From assembly GCA_024959305.1 (NCBI GenBank), contig JANXGQ010000018.1, positions 19,320 through 83,319 on the forward strand: 64,000 bases of DNA. Reading direction: 5' to 3'. Made by a program: the position numbers and the translations under genes. Positions 29,400 to 37,155 of the stretch are shown here, in pieces. The notes under the pieces are model-generated. The model was not told where the DNA came from, did no database searches, and was given only the letters and a program-made list of their open reading frames with translations. Source of the stretch: Porticoccaceae bacterium (GTDB taxonomy: Bacteria > Pseudomonadota > Gammaproteobacteria > Pseudomonadales > Porticoccaceae). Position 1 is the first letter of the stretch. Each line of letters starts with the position of its first letter.

Positions 29400-30200
29400 A
29401 TGAATTTAGACAGAAAAGAATCTATCGCCTCAGTTTGGCAAAACATTGTCGAGGAAGCTAAAGTTGCGCTGAATAAAGAGCCAATCCTCGAAAAATTTCT
29501 GCAAAATACTGTGCTAGATCACAGCGGCATGGGCGCGGCAATGAGTTATCACTTGGCTACAAAACTGGGTAATAACACCCTGCCATCAAGCCTGCTGCAA
29601 AATATAATGAATGATGTGTTCAGCGACGAGCAAGTCACTTACGCCGCATCGCAAGATATTCAAGCCACAGTGGATAGAGACTCCGCATGCACCAGCTACA
29701 GCGCCCCGTTTCTCTATTTTAAAGGCTTCTTGGCCCTGCAAGCGTACCGAGCAGCCCACCATTTATGGAATTCGGGAAATAGGTCACTGGCCCTATTGCT
29801 GCAACACAGCACCTCCATCAATTTTGCCGTTGATATTCACCCGGCAGCTAAGATTGGCTCGGGAATACTGATCGATCACGCAACAGGACTGGTGATAGGA
29901 GAGACCGCGGTGGTTGAGGACTCTGTATCCATGATGCAATCTGTTACCCTCGGCGGCACCGGCAAGGAGAGTGGCGATCGCCACCCAAAAATTAGAAAAG
30001 GGGTTCTTTTGGGGCCCGGCGCCAAGATATTGGGCAATATAGAGATCGGCGAGGGCGCTATGGTTGCGGCATCCAGTGTAGTACTAAAATCAGTGGCGGC
30101 ACATTCTATTGTTGCAGGGGTACCTGCCACTGTTGTTGGAGAGGCACAGGTCGAAGAGCCTTCCAAAGCCATGAATCATTATTTTAAGCTCAGTCAATAA
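29400..30200 (+). CDS. cysE: Serine O-acetyltransferase, copy 1
   Basis: CysE acetylates serine with acetyl-CoA, the committed step to cysteine. The N-terminal helical SATase domain (VWQNIVEEAKVAL ... FKGFLALQAYR) is followed by hexapeptide repeats forming a left-handed beta-helix; DIHPAAKIGSGILIDHATG and GDRHPKIRKGV carry catalytic Asp/His residues. I chose ATG 29400 (266 aa); an upstream ATG at 29322 overlaps the comF remnant and adds non-homologous residues. The C-terminus ends KLSQ rather than the Ile tail that in E. coli docks into CysK. A second paralogue lies at 34881-35672. Confidence 0.93.
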   Translation: MNLDRKESIASVWQNIVEEAKVALNKEPILEKFLQNTVLDHSGMGAAMSYHLATKLGNNTLPSSLLQNIMNDVFSDEQVTYAASQDIQATVDRDSACTSYSAPFLYFKGFLALQAYRAAHHLWNSGNRSLALLLQHSTSINFAVDIHPAAKIGSGILIDHATGLVIGETAVVEDSVSMMQSVTLGGTGKESGDRHPKIRKGVLLGPGAKILGNIEIGEGAMVAASSVVLKSVAAHSIVAGVPATVVGEAQVEEPSKAMNHYFKLSQ

Positions 30201-30270
30201 CAGGTTGGCCCAAGCGAACAAGCCATAAGCCAGCCAATCCGCGTATTTGCGTTAGCGAATGGCGTAGCAA

Positions 30271-30300
30271 CGTCCTGAAACAAGTCAGGACGACTTTTTT
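30271..30300 (+). terminator. Rho-independent terminator after cysE copy 1
   Basis: CGTCCTGA (30271-30278) pairs perfectly with TCAGGACG (30285-30292) around a 6-nt loop, followed by AC and six T's. It lies between convergent cysE and epmA. Confidence 0.9.
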
Positions 30301-30322
30301 AGGACTGACTAGTTAAAGAGCG

Positions 30323-31249
30323 CTAGCAGCGCTCCCAGCCAAAAGCCAAGACCCTGTCAATGGATTTTATGCCATACAGTTGCATTAGCAATCTATCCAC
30401 ACCCAGAGCAACACCGGCGCAACTGGGAAGCCCTGCCTGCATAGCCTGATGCAAGTTGTTATCGAGCGGCACCTGCGACCTTTGGGCAGCGGCCCTTGCC
30501 ATTAGATCTTCCTCAAAACGCTGTCGTTGCTCCGCTGCATCGGTCAACTCAAAATAGCCATTGGCCAATTCCATACGGTTGAGGAATACTTCAAATCTGC
30601 GACTTACCAAAGCACCATCGCCATATAATTTGGTTTGCGCTAGCGCAGCCTGACAGGCTGGATAGTCGTAGACGAATACCAAGCCATCCGGCAATTTGGG
30701 TTCAATTTTTTCGCTAAATAATAAATCTAGACAATTTGCTCGACTTTCGTTGCACCAGCTTGGGTAGCCCAGATTAACTGCCAGCTCCTGTAGCTCTGCA
30801 AGGGCGCAGTGATGGGGGTCAATATTAAAAGCTTCTATAAAACAATCGCAGTAGCTTATCCTGCTGACCGCGAGCTCAGGTCGATCTAGCTGTTGCAAGA
30901 GCAGGCCTATTAGCGCTTCAATCTCTGCCATCAATTGATGCTCATCCCAGCCGACGCGATACCATTCCAGCAGGGTAAATTCGGGATTGTGTCGCGACCC
31001 CTGTTCCCCATCGCGAAAGACCTTACCCAGATAATAAATATCGCCAATACCGGATGCCAGCATACGCTTCATAAAATATTCTGGCGAGGTTTGCAGATAG
31101 CAACTATCGCCATTGGCGCTGGCAGCGATGCTGTGGATATTGGTATCGGTAACGGAGGCCCTTGCAAGCGTGGGAGTATCTACCTCCATCACTTCACGCT
31201 GTGCAAAGAAATCGCGCAAGAAAGCTAGAAGCTGTGCCCTTTTAAGCAA
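30323..31249 (-). CDS. epmA: EF-P lysine ligase (GenX/PoxA, LysRS-like)
   Basis: EpmA attaches beta-lysine to Lys34 of elongation factor P. It is a truncated class II lysyl-tRNA synthetase without anticodon domain: TSPEYFMKRMLASG (motif 1/2 region), FRDGEQGSRHNPEFTLLEWYR (motif 2), and GVALGVDRLLM (motif 3). From TTG 31249 it has 308 residues, but the reading frame continues upstream to 31285 and encodes IDIWRPSANPQLL, matching the WQPSAS..NLLKRA lead of E. coli EpmA. No ATG, GTG or TTG precedes that stretch; an ATA at 31285 has AAGGGG 7 nt upstream. It sits just after its substrate gene efp. epmB, which makes beta-lysine, is not in the window. Confidence 0.93.
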   Translation of the reverse strand: MLKRAQLLAFLRDFFAQREVMEVDTPTLARASVTDTNIHSIAASANGDSCYLQTSPEYFMKRMLASGIGDIYYLGKVFRDGEQGSRHNPEFTLLEWYRVGWDEHQLMAEIEALIGLLLQQLDRPELAVSRISYCDCFIEAFNIDPHHCALAELQELAVNLGYPSWCNESRANCLDLLFSEKIEPKLPDGLVFVYDYPACQAALAQTKLYGDGALVSRRFEVFLNRMELANGYFELTDAAEQRQRFEEDLMARAAAQRSQVPLDNNLHQAMQAGLPSCAGVALGVDRLLMQLYGIKSIDRVLAFGWERC

Positions 31250-31320
31250 TAACTGAGGGTTCGCACTCGGCCGCCAAATATCTATGCTGTAGCCCCTTTT
31301 AATCGGTCAGTTCGCAGAGA

Positions 31321-31890
31321 TCAATCCTTGACGCGGCCCTGATATTCTCCGGTCCGAGTGTCTACTTTGATAACGTCGCCCTGATCTAAGAACAGCGGCA
31401 CTTTTACCGTGGCACCAGTCTCTAGCTTGGCTGGCTTACTGCCGCCCTGAGCCGTATCACCTCGCAACCCCGGATCTGTCTCCACAATCTCTAACTCCAC
31501 ATGATTGGGCGGCGTCACAGACAGCGGCGCCCCGTTGTAGAGTGTTACCACACAGGTATCCTGCTCCTTTAGCCATTGCTTGGCATCACCCACGGCAGTT
31601 TCAGTGGCCTGGTGCTGCTCAAAAGTGTTTGGCTCCATAAAGTGCCAAAAATCGCCATCATCATAGAGATACTGCATATCCATATCCATGACGTCGGCAC
31701 CCTCAATAGATTCTCCAGATTTAAAGGTTTTTTCCAGTACACGACCGGTTTTTAGGTTGCGCAGTTTAACGCGATTAAATGCTTGGCCCTTGCCTGGTTT
31801 TACAAATTCATTGTCCAGAATTGAACAGGGATCGCCGTCTAACATTACTTTTAGACCGGATCGAAATTCGTTGGTGGAGTAGTTTGCCAT
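31321..31890 (-). CDS. efp: Elongation factor P
   Basis: EF-P relieves ribosome stalling at proline runs. The modified lysine is K34 in FVKPGKGQA (loop at residues 29-37), showing the EpmA-dependent (lysine) type rather than the rhamnosylated Arg32 type of Pseudomonas. The three-domain chain of 189 residues is standard, with [17 protein letters not shown] in domain III. Directly followed by epmA on the same strand, a substrate-enzyme pair. Confidence 0.97.
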   Translation of the reverse strand: MANYSTNEFRSGLKVMLDGDPCSILDNEFVKPGKGQAFNRVKLRNLKTGRVLEKTFKSGESIEGADVMDMDMQYLYDDGDFWHFMEPNTFEQHQATETAVGDAKQWLKEQDTCVVTLYNGAPLSVTPPNHVELEIVETDPGLRGDTAQGGSKPAKLETGATVKVPLFLDQGDVIKVDTRTGEYQGRVKD

Positions 31891-31960
31891 TGCTGTCTTT
31901 TCTCAATTATTGCAAAACGCCTATGATACCCGATGGGTCTATTGCGCAACAGTCCCATCA

Positions 31961-33181
31961 TCAACCAAGGGTATCGGTATCTTTGTCAGAGTAGCCCAAC
32001 AAATAGAGAATACCGTCCAGCCCAAGGCTTGAAATGGCCTGTTTGGCAGATGCCTCAACCAGCGGCTTTGCTCTAAAGGCTATCCCCAGTCCGGCAATAT
32101 CCAACATGGGCAAGTCATTTGCGCCATCTCCAACGGCGATAACCTGCTCTAACATTAACCCTTCGCGGTCCGCTAATTCTCGCAGAAGATCAGCCTTGCG
32201 CTGCCCATCAATAATCTCTCCTTTGACAGAACCAGTCACCACGCCATCTTTAATATCTAGCTGATTGGCGTAAACGTAGTCGACGCCCAGAATAGTTTGC
32301 AAATACTCCCCAAAGAAACTAAATCCACCGGAAACGATCGCCGTTTTATAGCCCAGCTTTTTCAAGGTAGCGATCAGGTGCTGCGCGCCCTCATTGAGTT
32401 GCAACCTTTGCGCAACAGACTGCAGCACAGAGGCATCCAACCCTTTCAGTAAAGACAATCTGCGCTCGAAACTCTGCTTAAAATCTAACTTGCCCTGCAT
32501 GGCCGCCTCGGTGATTGCGGCTACTTCCTCCCCAACCCCAGCCTCGACCGCAAGCTCGTCGATAACCTCGGCGTCGATCAGCGTGGAGTCCATATCAAAA
32601 ACCACCAGTCTGCGACTGCGTCGGAATATATTGTCCTCCTGAAAAGCAATATCAATATCGTACTGGCGAGCCAATTCCAACAGTGTTTTTTTGAATAACT
32701 GGGGATCAGATGCCTCACCACGCACAGAAAATTCAATACAGGCCCGACCCAGTTGATTGCTCTTATCTGGGTTAATGCGGCCTGATAATCTAACTATTTT
32801 ATCTATATTTAACTGATAGCTCGAAGCCACAGCGGTAAGCGCCGCCAAATGCTGTGCCTCTATCTTTCTGGCCAGCAGAGTAACTATATGTCGAGGCTTT
32901 CCCTGTTGCTCTACCCAGTTCTGATAGCGCTGTTCGGAGATCGGAAGGAATTTAGCTTTCATTGCCAATTTTGTGACGCAGGACTGAACCTCCGCAATCA
33001 ATTCAGAGGTTTTGGATCCATTGGGCACCGCAGCTAGAATGCCCAGATTTAGCTGCTCATGAATCACTGCTTGGCCTATATCTAATACAGTCGCGTTATA
33101 TCCTGACAGAACGCCAGTTACCGCACTGGTCACGCCCGGCTTATCTTCGCCATAAACGTTTATAAGAAGAATATCTTTCAC
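31961..33181 (-). CDS. serB: Phosphoserine phosphatase with tandem ACT-like N-terminus
   Basis: SerB removes phosphate from phosphoserine, the last step to serine. Residues 1-~170 form ACT-like regulatory domains (GEDKPGVTSAVTGVL); the HAD phosphatase has VVFDMDSTLIDAE (motif I), SGGFSFF, and GDGANDLPMLDIAGLGIAFRAKP. The GTG at 33181 gives 406 residues, aligning exactly with Pseudomonas SerB (VKDILLINVYGED); the open frame extends 33 residues further without homology and overlaps the divergent gene. Serine is the substrate of the flanking cysE paralogues, a plausible metabolic link. Confidence 0.94.
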   Translation of the reverse strand: MKDILLINVYGEDKPGVTSAVTGVLSGYNATVLDIGQAVIHEQLNLGILAAVPNGSKTSELIAEVQSCVTKLAMKAKFLPISEQRYQNWVEQQGKPRHIVTLLARKIEAQHLAALTAVASSYQLNIDKIVRLSGRINPDKSNQLGRACIEFSVRGEASDPQLFKKTLLELARQYDIDIAFQEDNIFRRSRRLVVFDMDSTLIDAEVIDELAVEAGVGEEVAAITEAAMQGKLDFKQSFERRLSLLKGLDASVLQSVAQRLQLNEGAQHLIATLKKLGYKTAIVSGGFSFFGEYLQTILGVDYVYANQLDIKDGVVTGSVKGEIIDGQRKADLLRELADREGLMLEQVIAVGDGANDLPMLDIAGLGIAFRAKPLVEASAKQAISSLGLDGILYLLGYSDKDTDTLG

Positions 33182-33271
33182 AAAATCGATCCAAATTTTA
33201 TTGTTGAGGACAACATTATTACAGGAATAGGATAGAATATGCGGAAAAATAATATCAATTAGAGACAAAGG

Positions 33272-34474
33272 ATGCGTCACCAGTTTGCCATGTCTAAAAA
33301 AATATCCGCAGTTGTACTCTCTCTCTGCCTCCTATTTGGGTTTGTCAGCTGGCTATTGCTGTCCGCCCAAACCACCCAGCTAGCTGAGCAGGCGGTTTTA
33401 GACCGCGGCAACTCAACGCTGGGGCAACTGAATGAATTAATCCTTGCACCCCTGTTCAATAACGATACCATCAGCGTGCAAGTAGCTCTAAAAAAAGCCA
33501 CCGAGGACCCAAGTATTCTCAGTGCCAGCCTTTTCGGAGTAGATAGAGCGCTTATTGCTCAGAGCGCCAAGCCGCAACTCCAACAGCTAAAAACAGAAAC
33601 ATTCACTCGCAATATTGAACTTCAGAATACTCAAGCCGGCATTATTTCTGTGGTGGTAAACAGCCAGCCTATCTATGAACAATACCATAGGGTGCTGACT
33701 AACTGGTTGATACTCTGGCTGTCATTTACCCTGTTGAGCACCTACCTGTGCTATCGCTTTAGCGACCAACTGACAGAGCGCATTCGTCGCCTGAGTGACC
33801 GACTCCCTGGGAGTATCGAGCAATTATCCGATGAGATAACCACCTTGGAAAGAAAAATTCAGCCGCTGTTATCCACCACTGGCGAATCGACCCTTAATAC
33901 TAGCAATATCTATTACTATTCGTTGATAACCGCCAATCTTAAGAATCACCAGCGCCTTAACAACCAGCTTAATCGAGAAAATTTGGAGCATCTTTTCGAA
34001 AAACTGGACTATTGTATTCTGCGCACCTTGCAACTTTACGGTGGCAATCGCATCGAGGGCAATAACGACAGCATTTGTTTTACCATAGGCTCCACTCACT
34101 GCTCCAAACAGCATTTACTAGTCTGCTTGATGGCCGTCTACAGCCTACAACAGTTGCTCGAGCACCTGTCGGCCAAACTTGGCATAGATCTCGAAATCAA
34201 CTGGACAATAAGCAGCGATAATATCAGTACGGCCCCACAGTTCCGCTATGAACAGGGCATAGTAGCGCTCAAACAACAAAATGCCGAGCTTGCAGATAGA
34301 TTGCAGGAGGGACTGATTGTTCTTAACTGCGACAGATTCAGCATTGATGAGCTGTCATCCATAGCGCGCTTCCAAAACTATGATGACCACTGCTTTATTC
34401 TCGAGGGCTTTCCAGAGAACCGACAACAGCTACTAGAAAAACAACTCGAGCATCTGATTGGCCTCTGCCTTTAG
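33272..34474 (+). CDS. SMP_2/AhpA-like membrane protein
   Basis: A 400-residue inner-membrane protein with two helices (about residues 9-31 and 142-163) flanking a ~110-residue periplasmic domain, followed by a HAMP-like helix (RFSDQLTERIRRLSDRL) and a cytoplasmic C-terminal domain of unclear fold that weakly recalls nucleotide-cyclase-like regulators. Its position divergent from serB matches the SMP/AhpA family (PF10144, 'virulence factor haemolysin') next to serB in Pseudomonas and E. coli. No catalytic motif is seen. A second ATG at 33290 is possible. Function unknown. Confidence 0.65.
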   Translation: MRHQFAMSKKISAVVLSLCLLFGFVSWLLLSAQTTQLAEQAVLDRGNSTLGQLNELILAPLFNNDTISVQVALKKATEDPSILSASLFGVDRALIAQSAKPQLQQLKTETFTRNIELQNTQAGIISVVVNSQPIYEQYHRVLTNWLILWLSFTLLSTYLCYRFSDQLTERIRRLSDRLPGSIEQLSDEITTLERKIQPLLSTTGESTLNTSNIYYYSLITANLKNHQRLNNQLNRENLEHLFEKLDYCILRTLQLYGGNRIEGNNDSICFTIGSTHCSKQHLLVCLMAVYSLQQLLEHLSAKLGIDLEINWTISSDNISTAPQFRYEQGIVALKQQNAELADRLQEGLIVLNCDRFSIDELSSIARFQNYDDHCFILEGFPENRQQLLEKQLEHLIGLCL

Positions 34475-34494
34475 CAGCGCCTAAAAACTCTGCT

Positions 34495-34878
34495 CTAGAG
34501 TGACCCGTAGTTGACAGTTAAAATACTTCCCCATACGAAGGCAAAAGCAACCATAGAGAGCGCTACTGCCGCCGAACCAATATCCTTGGCGCGACCGGAG
34601 AGCTCATGAAATTCCAAACCTATGCGATCAATCACCACTTCAATGCCTGTGTTTAATAATTCCACAACCAATACCAGCAGCAGCGACAAAATTAACAGTA
34701 TTAATTGTAGGTAATCAACGGCTATAAAAATCGCCGTCGGCACCAGAAAAAGACTGAGGAACAGTTGCATACGAAACGCTTCTTCGTGCAGCGCAGCATA
34801 CCTTAATCCCCTGAAAGAATTAATGGCTGCCGAGACAGTACGCCGATACAACAGCCCCGATAATCCAGTATTAGGCAC
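34495..34878 (-). CDS. dgkA: Diacylglycerol kinase
   Basis: DgkA phosphorylates diacylglycerol, recycling the by-product of membrane-derived glucan and LPS modification. The small trimeric membrane enzyme has an N-terminal amphipathic helix, EEAFRMQL (catalytic Glu), and ELLNTGIEVVIDRIG...KDIGSAAV (metal-binding and catalytic region). The 127 residues are typical. The start is GTG, 2 nt after the cysE copy 2 stop, with GGAG 8 nt upstream inside cysE, so the two are coupled. This pairing has no obvious metabolic logic. Confidence 0.95.
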   Translation of the reverse strand: MPNTGLSGLLYRRTVSAAINSFRGLRYAALHEEAFRMQLFLSLFLVPTAIFIAVDYLQLILLILSLLLVLVVELLNTGIEVVIDRIGLEFHELSGRAKDIGSAAVALSMVAFAFVWGSILTVNYGSL

Positions 34879-34880
34879 CG

Positions 34881-35672
34881 CTATAGCTCCTTTTGCTCAA
34901 TGGATTGGTCCATTTCAAGAGCCGGACTATCCTCTTTAGGTGTGCCCACAACTCTGGCGGGTACGCCCGCTACAGTCACATGATCGGGAATCGATTCAAG
35001 CACTAGGCTACCGGCTCCAATCTTAACGCCATCGCCCACTCTTATATTGCCGAGAACCTTGGCTCCCGCCGAAATAAGCACCCCATTGCCAATCTTGGGA
35101 TGGCGATCGCCTACGGCACTGCCACTGCCACCCAGAGTTACCGAATGCATGATGGACAGGTTATCGCCTACAACGGCTGTTTCTCCAATCACCAGACCGG
35201 TGGCATGATCGATCATAATGCCACTGCCCATCTGAGCTGCCGGGTGAATATCTACCGCAAATCTCTCGGAAATGCCATTTTGCAAGAACAGCGCTAAGGC
35301 GCGTCTATCCTGCAACCACAGCCAATGGGCAATTCGGTACAGCTGCAATGCCTGAAAGCCCTTAAAGTAGAGCAGTGGCGTCAAATAATATTCACAGGCG
35401 GCATCGCGCTGATAAGCCGCTTCAATATCTAGCCTGACACTGCGACCAATGCTGGTATCAGCCGCAAAAGCCTCCGATATAACGGCACTAATATCCTCGC
35501 TGCTAACTGCAGAATTGGCAAATGGACGAGCTAGGTTATAGCTTATGGCCGCATCGAGACTTTGATGCTCGAGAATCGCGGCTGCAAAGAAACTGCTCAG
35601 CAGTGGCTCGCTGGCACTCAGTTTTGCAGCTTCATTTTTTATGGAATCCCATATGGGATCAATCGAACTCAT
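34881..35672 (-). CDS. cysE: Serine O-acetyltransferase, copy 2
   Basis: A second complete SATase. IWDSIKNEAAKL and YFKGFQALQLYRIAHWLW form the N-terminal domain; VDIHPAAQMGSGIMIDHATG, SVTLGGSGSAVGDRHPKIGNG and VAGVPARVVG the beta-helix, with catalytic residues retained. It is 263 residues from ATG 35672 (a TTG 3 nt earlier has GGAG better spaced). It differs clearly from copy 1 at the GTGK loop and C-terminus (ends QKEL), so the pair is not a recent duplication. It lacks the C-terminal Ile used for binding CysK. It is coupled to dgkA downstream. Confidence 0.92.
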   Translation of the reverse strand: MSSIDPIWDSIKNEAAKLSASEPLLSSFFAAAILEHQSLDAAISYNLARPFANSAVSSEDISAVISEAFAADTSIGRSVRLDIEAAYQRDAACEYYLTPLLYFKGFQALQLYRIAHWLWLQDRRALALFLQNGISERFAVDIHPAAQMGSGIMIDHATGLVIGETAVVGDNLSIMHSVTLGGSGSAVGDRHPKIGNGVLISAGAKVLGNIRVGDGVKIGAGSLVLESIPDHVTVAGVPARVVGTPKEDSPALEMDQSIEQKEL

Positions 35673-35788
35673 CAATCAATTTTCTCCAATTTAGAGCGAA
35701 CACAGTATTAAATGACATCGTCAAGCAGGCGGCTCAATAAGAGAAAAACAGGGATGTTTTTCCATTGTCCGCAGGGCAATGCGAGGGT

Positions 35789-35828
35789 CCTAAAACCAAA
35801 TAATTTCACAAATTAAGCAGGTTTTAGG
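35789..35828. other. Long two-part hairpin
   Basis: CCTAAAACC (35789-35797) pairs perfectly with GGTTTTAGG (35820-35828); inside, TAATTT pairs with AAATTA around CAC. This gives 9 + 6 bp with a small internal loop. There is no T tract on either strand. It lies 10 nt before repeat copy 2, between the M15 peptidase gene and cysE copy 2. Confidence 0.6.
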
Positions 35829-35837
35829 GGCCGGCGG

Positions 35838-35879
35838 GAAAATGGCGCTGGAGCGCCTATTTGACCACCGAGTTAATAG
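35838..35879. repeat. Dispersed palindromic repeat, copy 2
   Basis: 42-nt unit matching 28600-28641 (31 identical nt, then 4 mismatches, then TTAATAG). The GGCGC/GCGCC hairpin core is preserved. Its right end supplies the stop codon of the minus-strand peptidase gene. Confidence 0.75.
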
Positions 35880-36565
35880 TCTACCAGAATATAGCGATGC
35901 ATAATCTCATCCAAGTTCTCTAACACCACATCCAGCAGTAGCAAATCTGAATATCGGAGGCGCTTGGTGATCAGTTCCGCGTCCAATAAGCTGCAGTATA
36001 GATCGGCTAGTGGGCGGTAACTGATATGCCATCGCTCTGGCGCTATGCCACCAGTATCTATTTTATAGGGGCGATAAAATTGGGTCTGCTCGGAGGATAA
36101 ATAGCCGTCTAACCAATCATGCATAGGTGCAAATAGCCCCGCCCCCTGAACTTCCTCCGGTATTAACTGTATCTGATAGCCCTCGGGCATTGCCTTGGCA
36201 TCATAGATATCAAAGTCAGTGCCCCAATGATGTCTGGAAGCGCCGGGAAGAGCCGACCAGCGCAAGATTGCCTGTACCTTGCGCCAGGGACTCAGACCTT
36301 TTGCATCGATGGGGCTTCCAAATGGATCCATTATCGGACGCATACCAGCGACTTTGCCATTCCATATCTGCAATTGTCGCTCGAAAGACCGAAATGAACT
36401 GCATACACGCAACTCAAACCCCGCCTCCTGTGCAGCATTCTGCAGATCGAGCAGCGGCGCCACTACCTGCTTGTGAACCAGCAAGGCATTACTGCACAGC
36501 AATCCCTCGTTAAGGTCCAATAAATGGGCCTCTGTAGAGCCGGTCACAATATCAGTTACAGTCAT
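35873..36565 (-). CDS. M15 family (VanY-like) D-alanyl-D-alanine carboxypeptidase homologue
   Basis: A 230-residue zinc peptidase of the LAS/M15B group. SSFRSFERQ (residues 56-64), the zinc motif SRHHWGTDFD (S110, H112, D119) and PERWHISYRP (E177, H180) are complete, so it should be active on D-Ala-D-Ala-type or related peptide bonds. There is no signal peptide or membrane helix; the protein appears cytoplasmic, where it could act on recycled muropeptides, or is exported by an unknown route. It has a candidate promoter and ends within a dispersed repeat. No specific gene name is assigned. Confidence 0.85.
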   Translation of the reverse strand: MTVTDIVTGSTEAHLLDLNEGLLCSNALLVHKQVVAPLLDLQNAAQEAGFELRVCSSFRSFERQLQIWNGKVAGMRPIMDPFGSPIDAKGLSPWRKVQAILRWSALPGASRHHWGTDFDIYDAKAMPEGYQIQLIPEEVQGAGLFAPMHDWLDGYLSSEQTQFYRPYKIDTGGIAPERWHISYRPLADLYCSLLDAELITKRLRYSDLLLLDVVLENLDEIMHRYILVDY

Positions 36566-36592
36566 TGGTTAGTTATCATGGTCTAAATTGAC

Positions 36593-36621
36593 GTTATACT
36601 CTCGCCGCAACTAATAAGCAA
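36593..36621 (-). promoter_or_regulatory. Candidate promoter for the M15 peptidase gene
   Basis: TTGCTT (36621-36616) and TATAAC (36598-36593) on the minus strand with a 17-nt spacer, 28 nt before the ATG. Confidence 0.5.
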
Positions 36622-36650
36622 AAAATCAGCTTGTTTAGCAAGTTCAAGCA

Positions 36651-36679
36651 TTGACTTTTTCAGCTTAGACCTGAATATT
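36651..36679 (+). promoter_or_regulatory. Candidate promoter for the small Rieske gene
   Basis: TTGACT (36651-36656) and AATATT (36674-36679) with a 17-nt spacer, about 60 nt before the ATG, in the 176-nt divergent gap. Confidence 0.5.
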
Positions 36680-36741
36680 GGGACATGCTCAACAGGAAAT
36701 TGGTTATGCTTATTTTGAAGAGAAAATCGAGGCTCTAACAT

Positions 36742-37155
36742 ATGGCTAATAACCGCCTATTGGAACGCGAAATCCCACTCTGCGCACTAGACGATTTAGA
36801 GGAACGGCAGTCAATTGAATTGGTGGTTGAGCAACGACAACTGTTTGCTGTAAGACTTGGCAATCGTATCCATGCCTATTGGAACATCTGCCCGCATATG
36901 GGCGTTCCCCTCAACTGGGTGCCCAACAAATTTCTCGATTTTAACAATCAATTAATCCAGTGCTCATCCCACGGCGCGCTTTTCCAAATTGAAAGCGGTC
37001 GGTGCATCGCGGGGCCCTGTAGCGGTGACTCTTTGCAGCCCGTCAAACTTCGCTGTGAGAACCACCATTACTACATCGTCGCCAATCAGCCGCTGCCGCC
37101 GGCGCCGCTAAACATCAGAGCTCAGGCACTGTCAGATCTTGAAGACAGGGAATAG
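36742..37155 (+). CDS. Small Rieske [2Fe-2S] protein
   Basis: A soluble 137-residue Rieske protein with ligands C50-P-H52 and C74-S-S-H77. There is no membrane anchor or oxygenase domain, so it resembles stand-alone Rieske ferredoxins or NirD-like subunits; its redox partner is unknown and no partner gene adjoins it. The last 41 nt overlap the end of convergent sfsA. The ATG is preceded by GAGGCTCTAACAT, with GAGG as ribosome site. Confidence 0.85.
   Translation: MANNRLLEREIPLCALDDLEERQSIELVVEQRQLFAVRLGNRIHAYWNICPHMGVPLNWVPNKFLDFNNQLIQCSSHGALFQIESGRCIAGPCSGDSLQPVKLRCENHHYYIVANQPLPPAPLNIRAQALSDLEDRE

Noticed and set aside
33182..33280. N-terminal extension of serB by 33 residues
   Set aside because: SerB homologues start at the GTG at 33181; the extension overlaps the divergent SMP gene.
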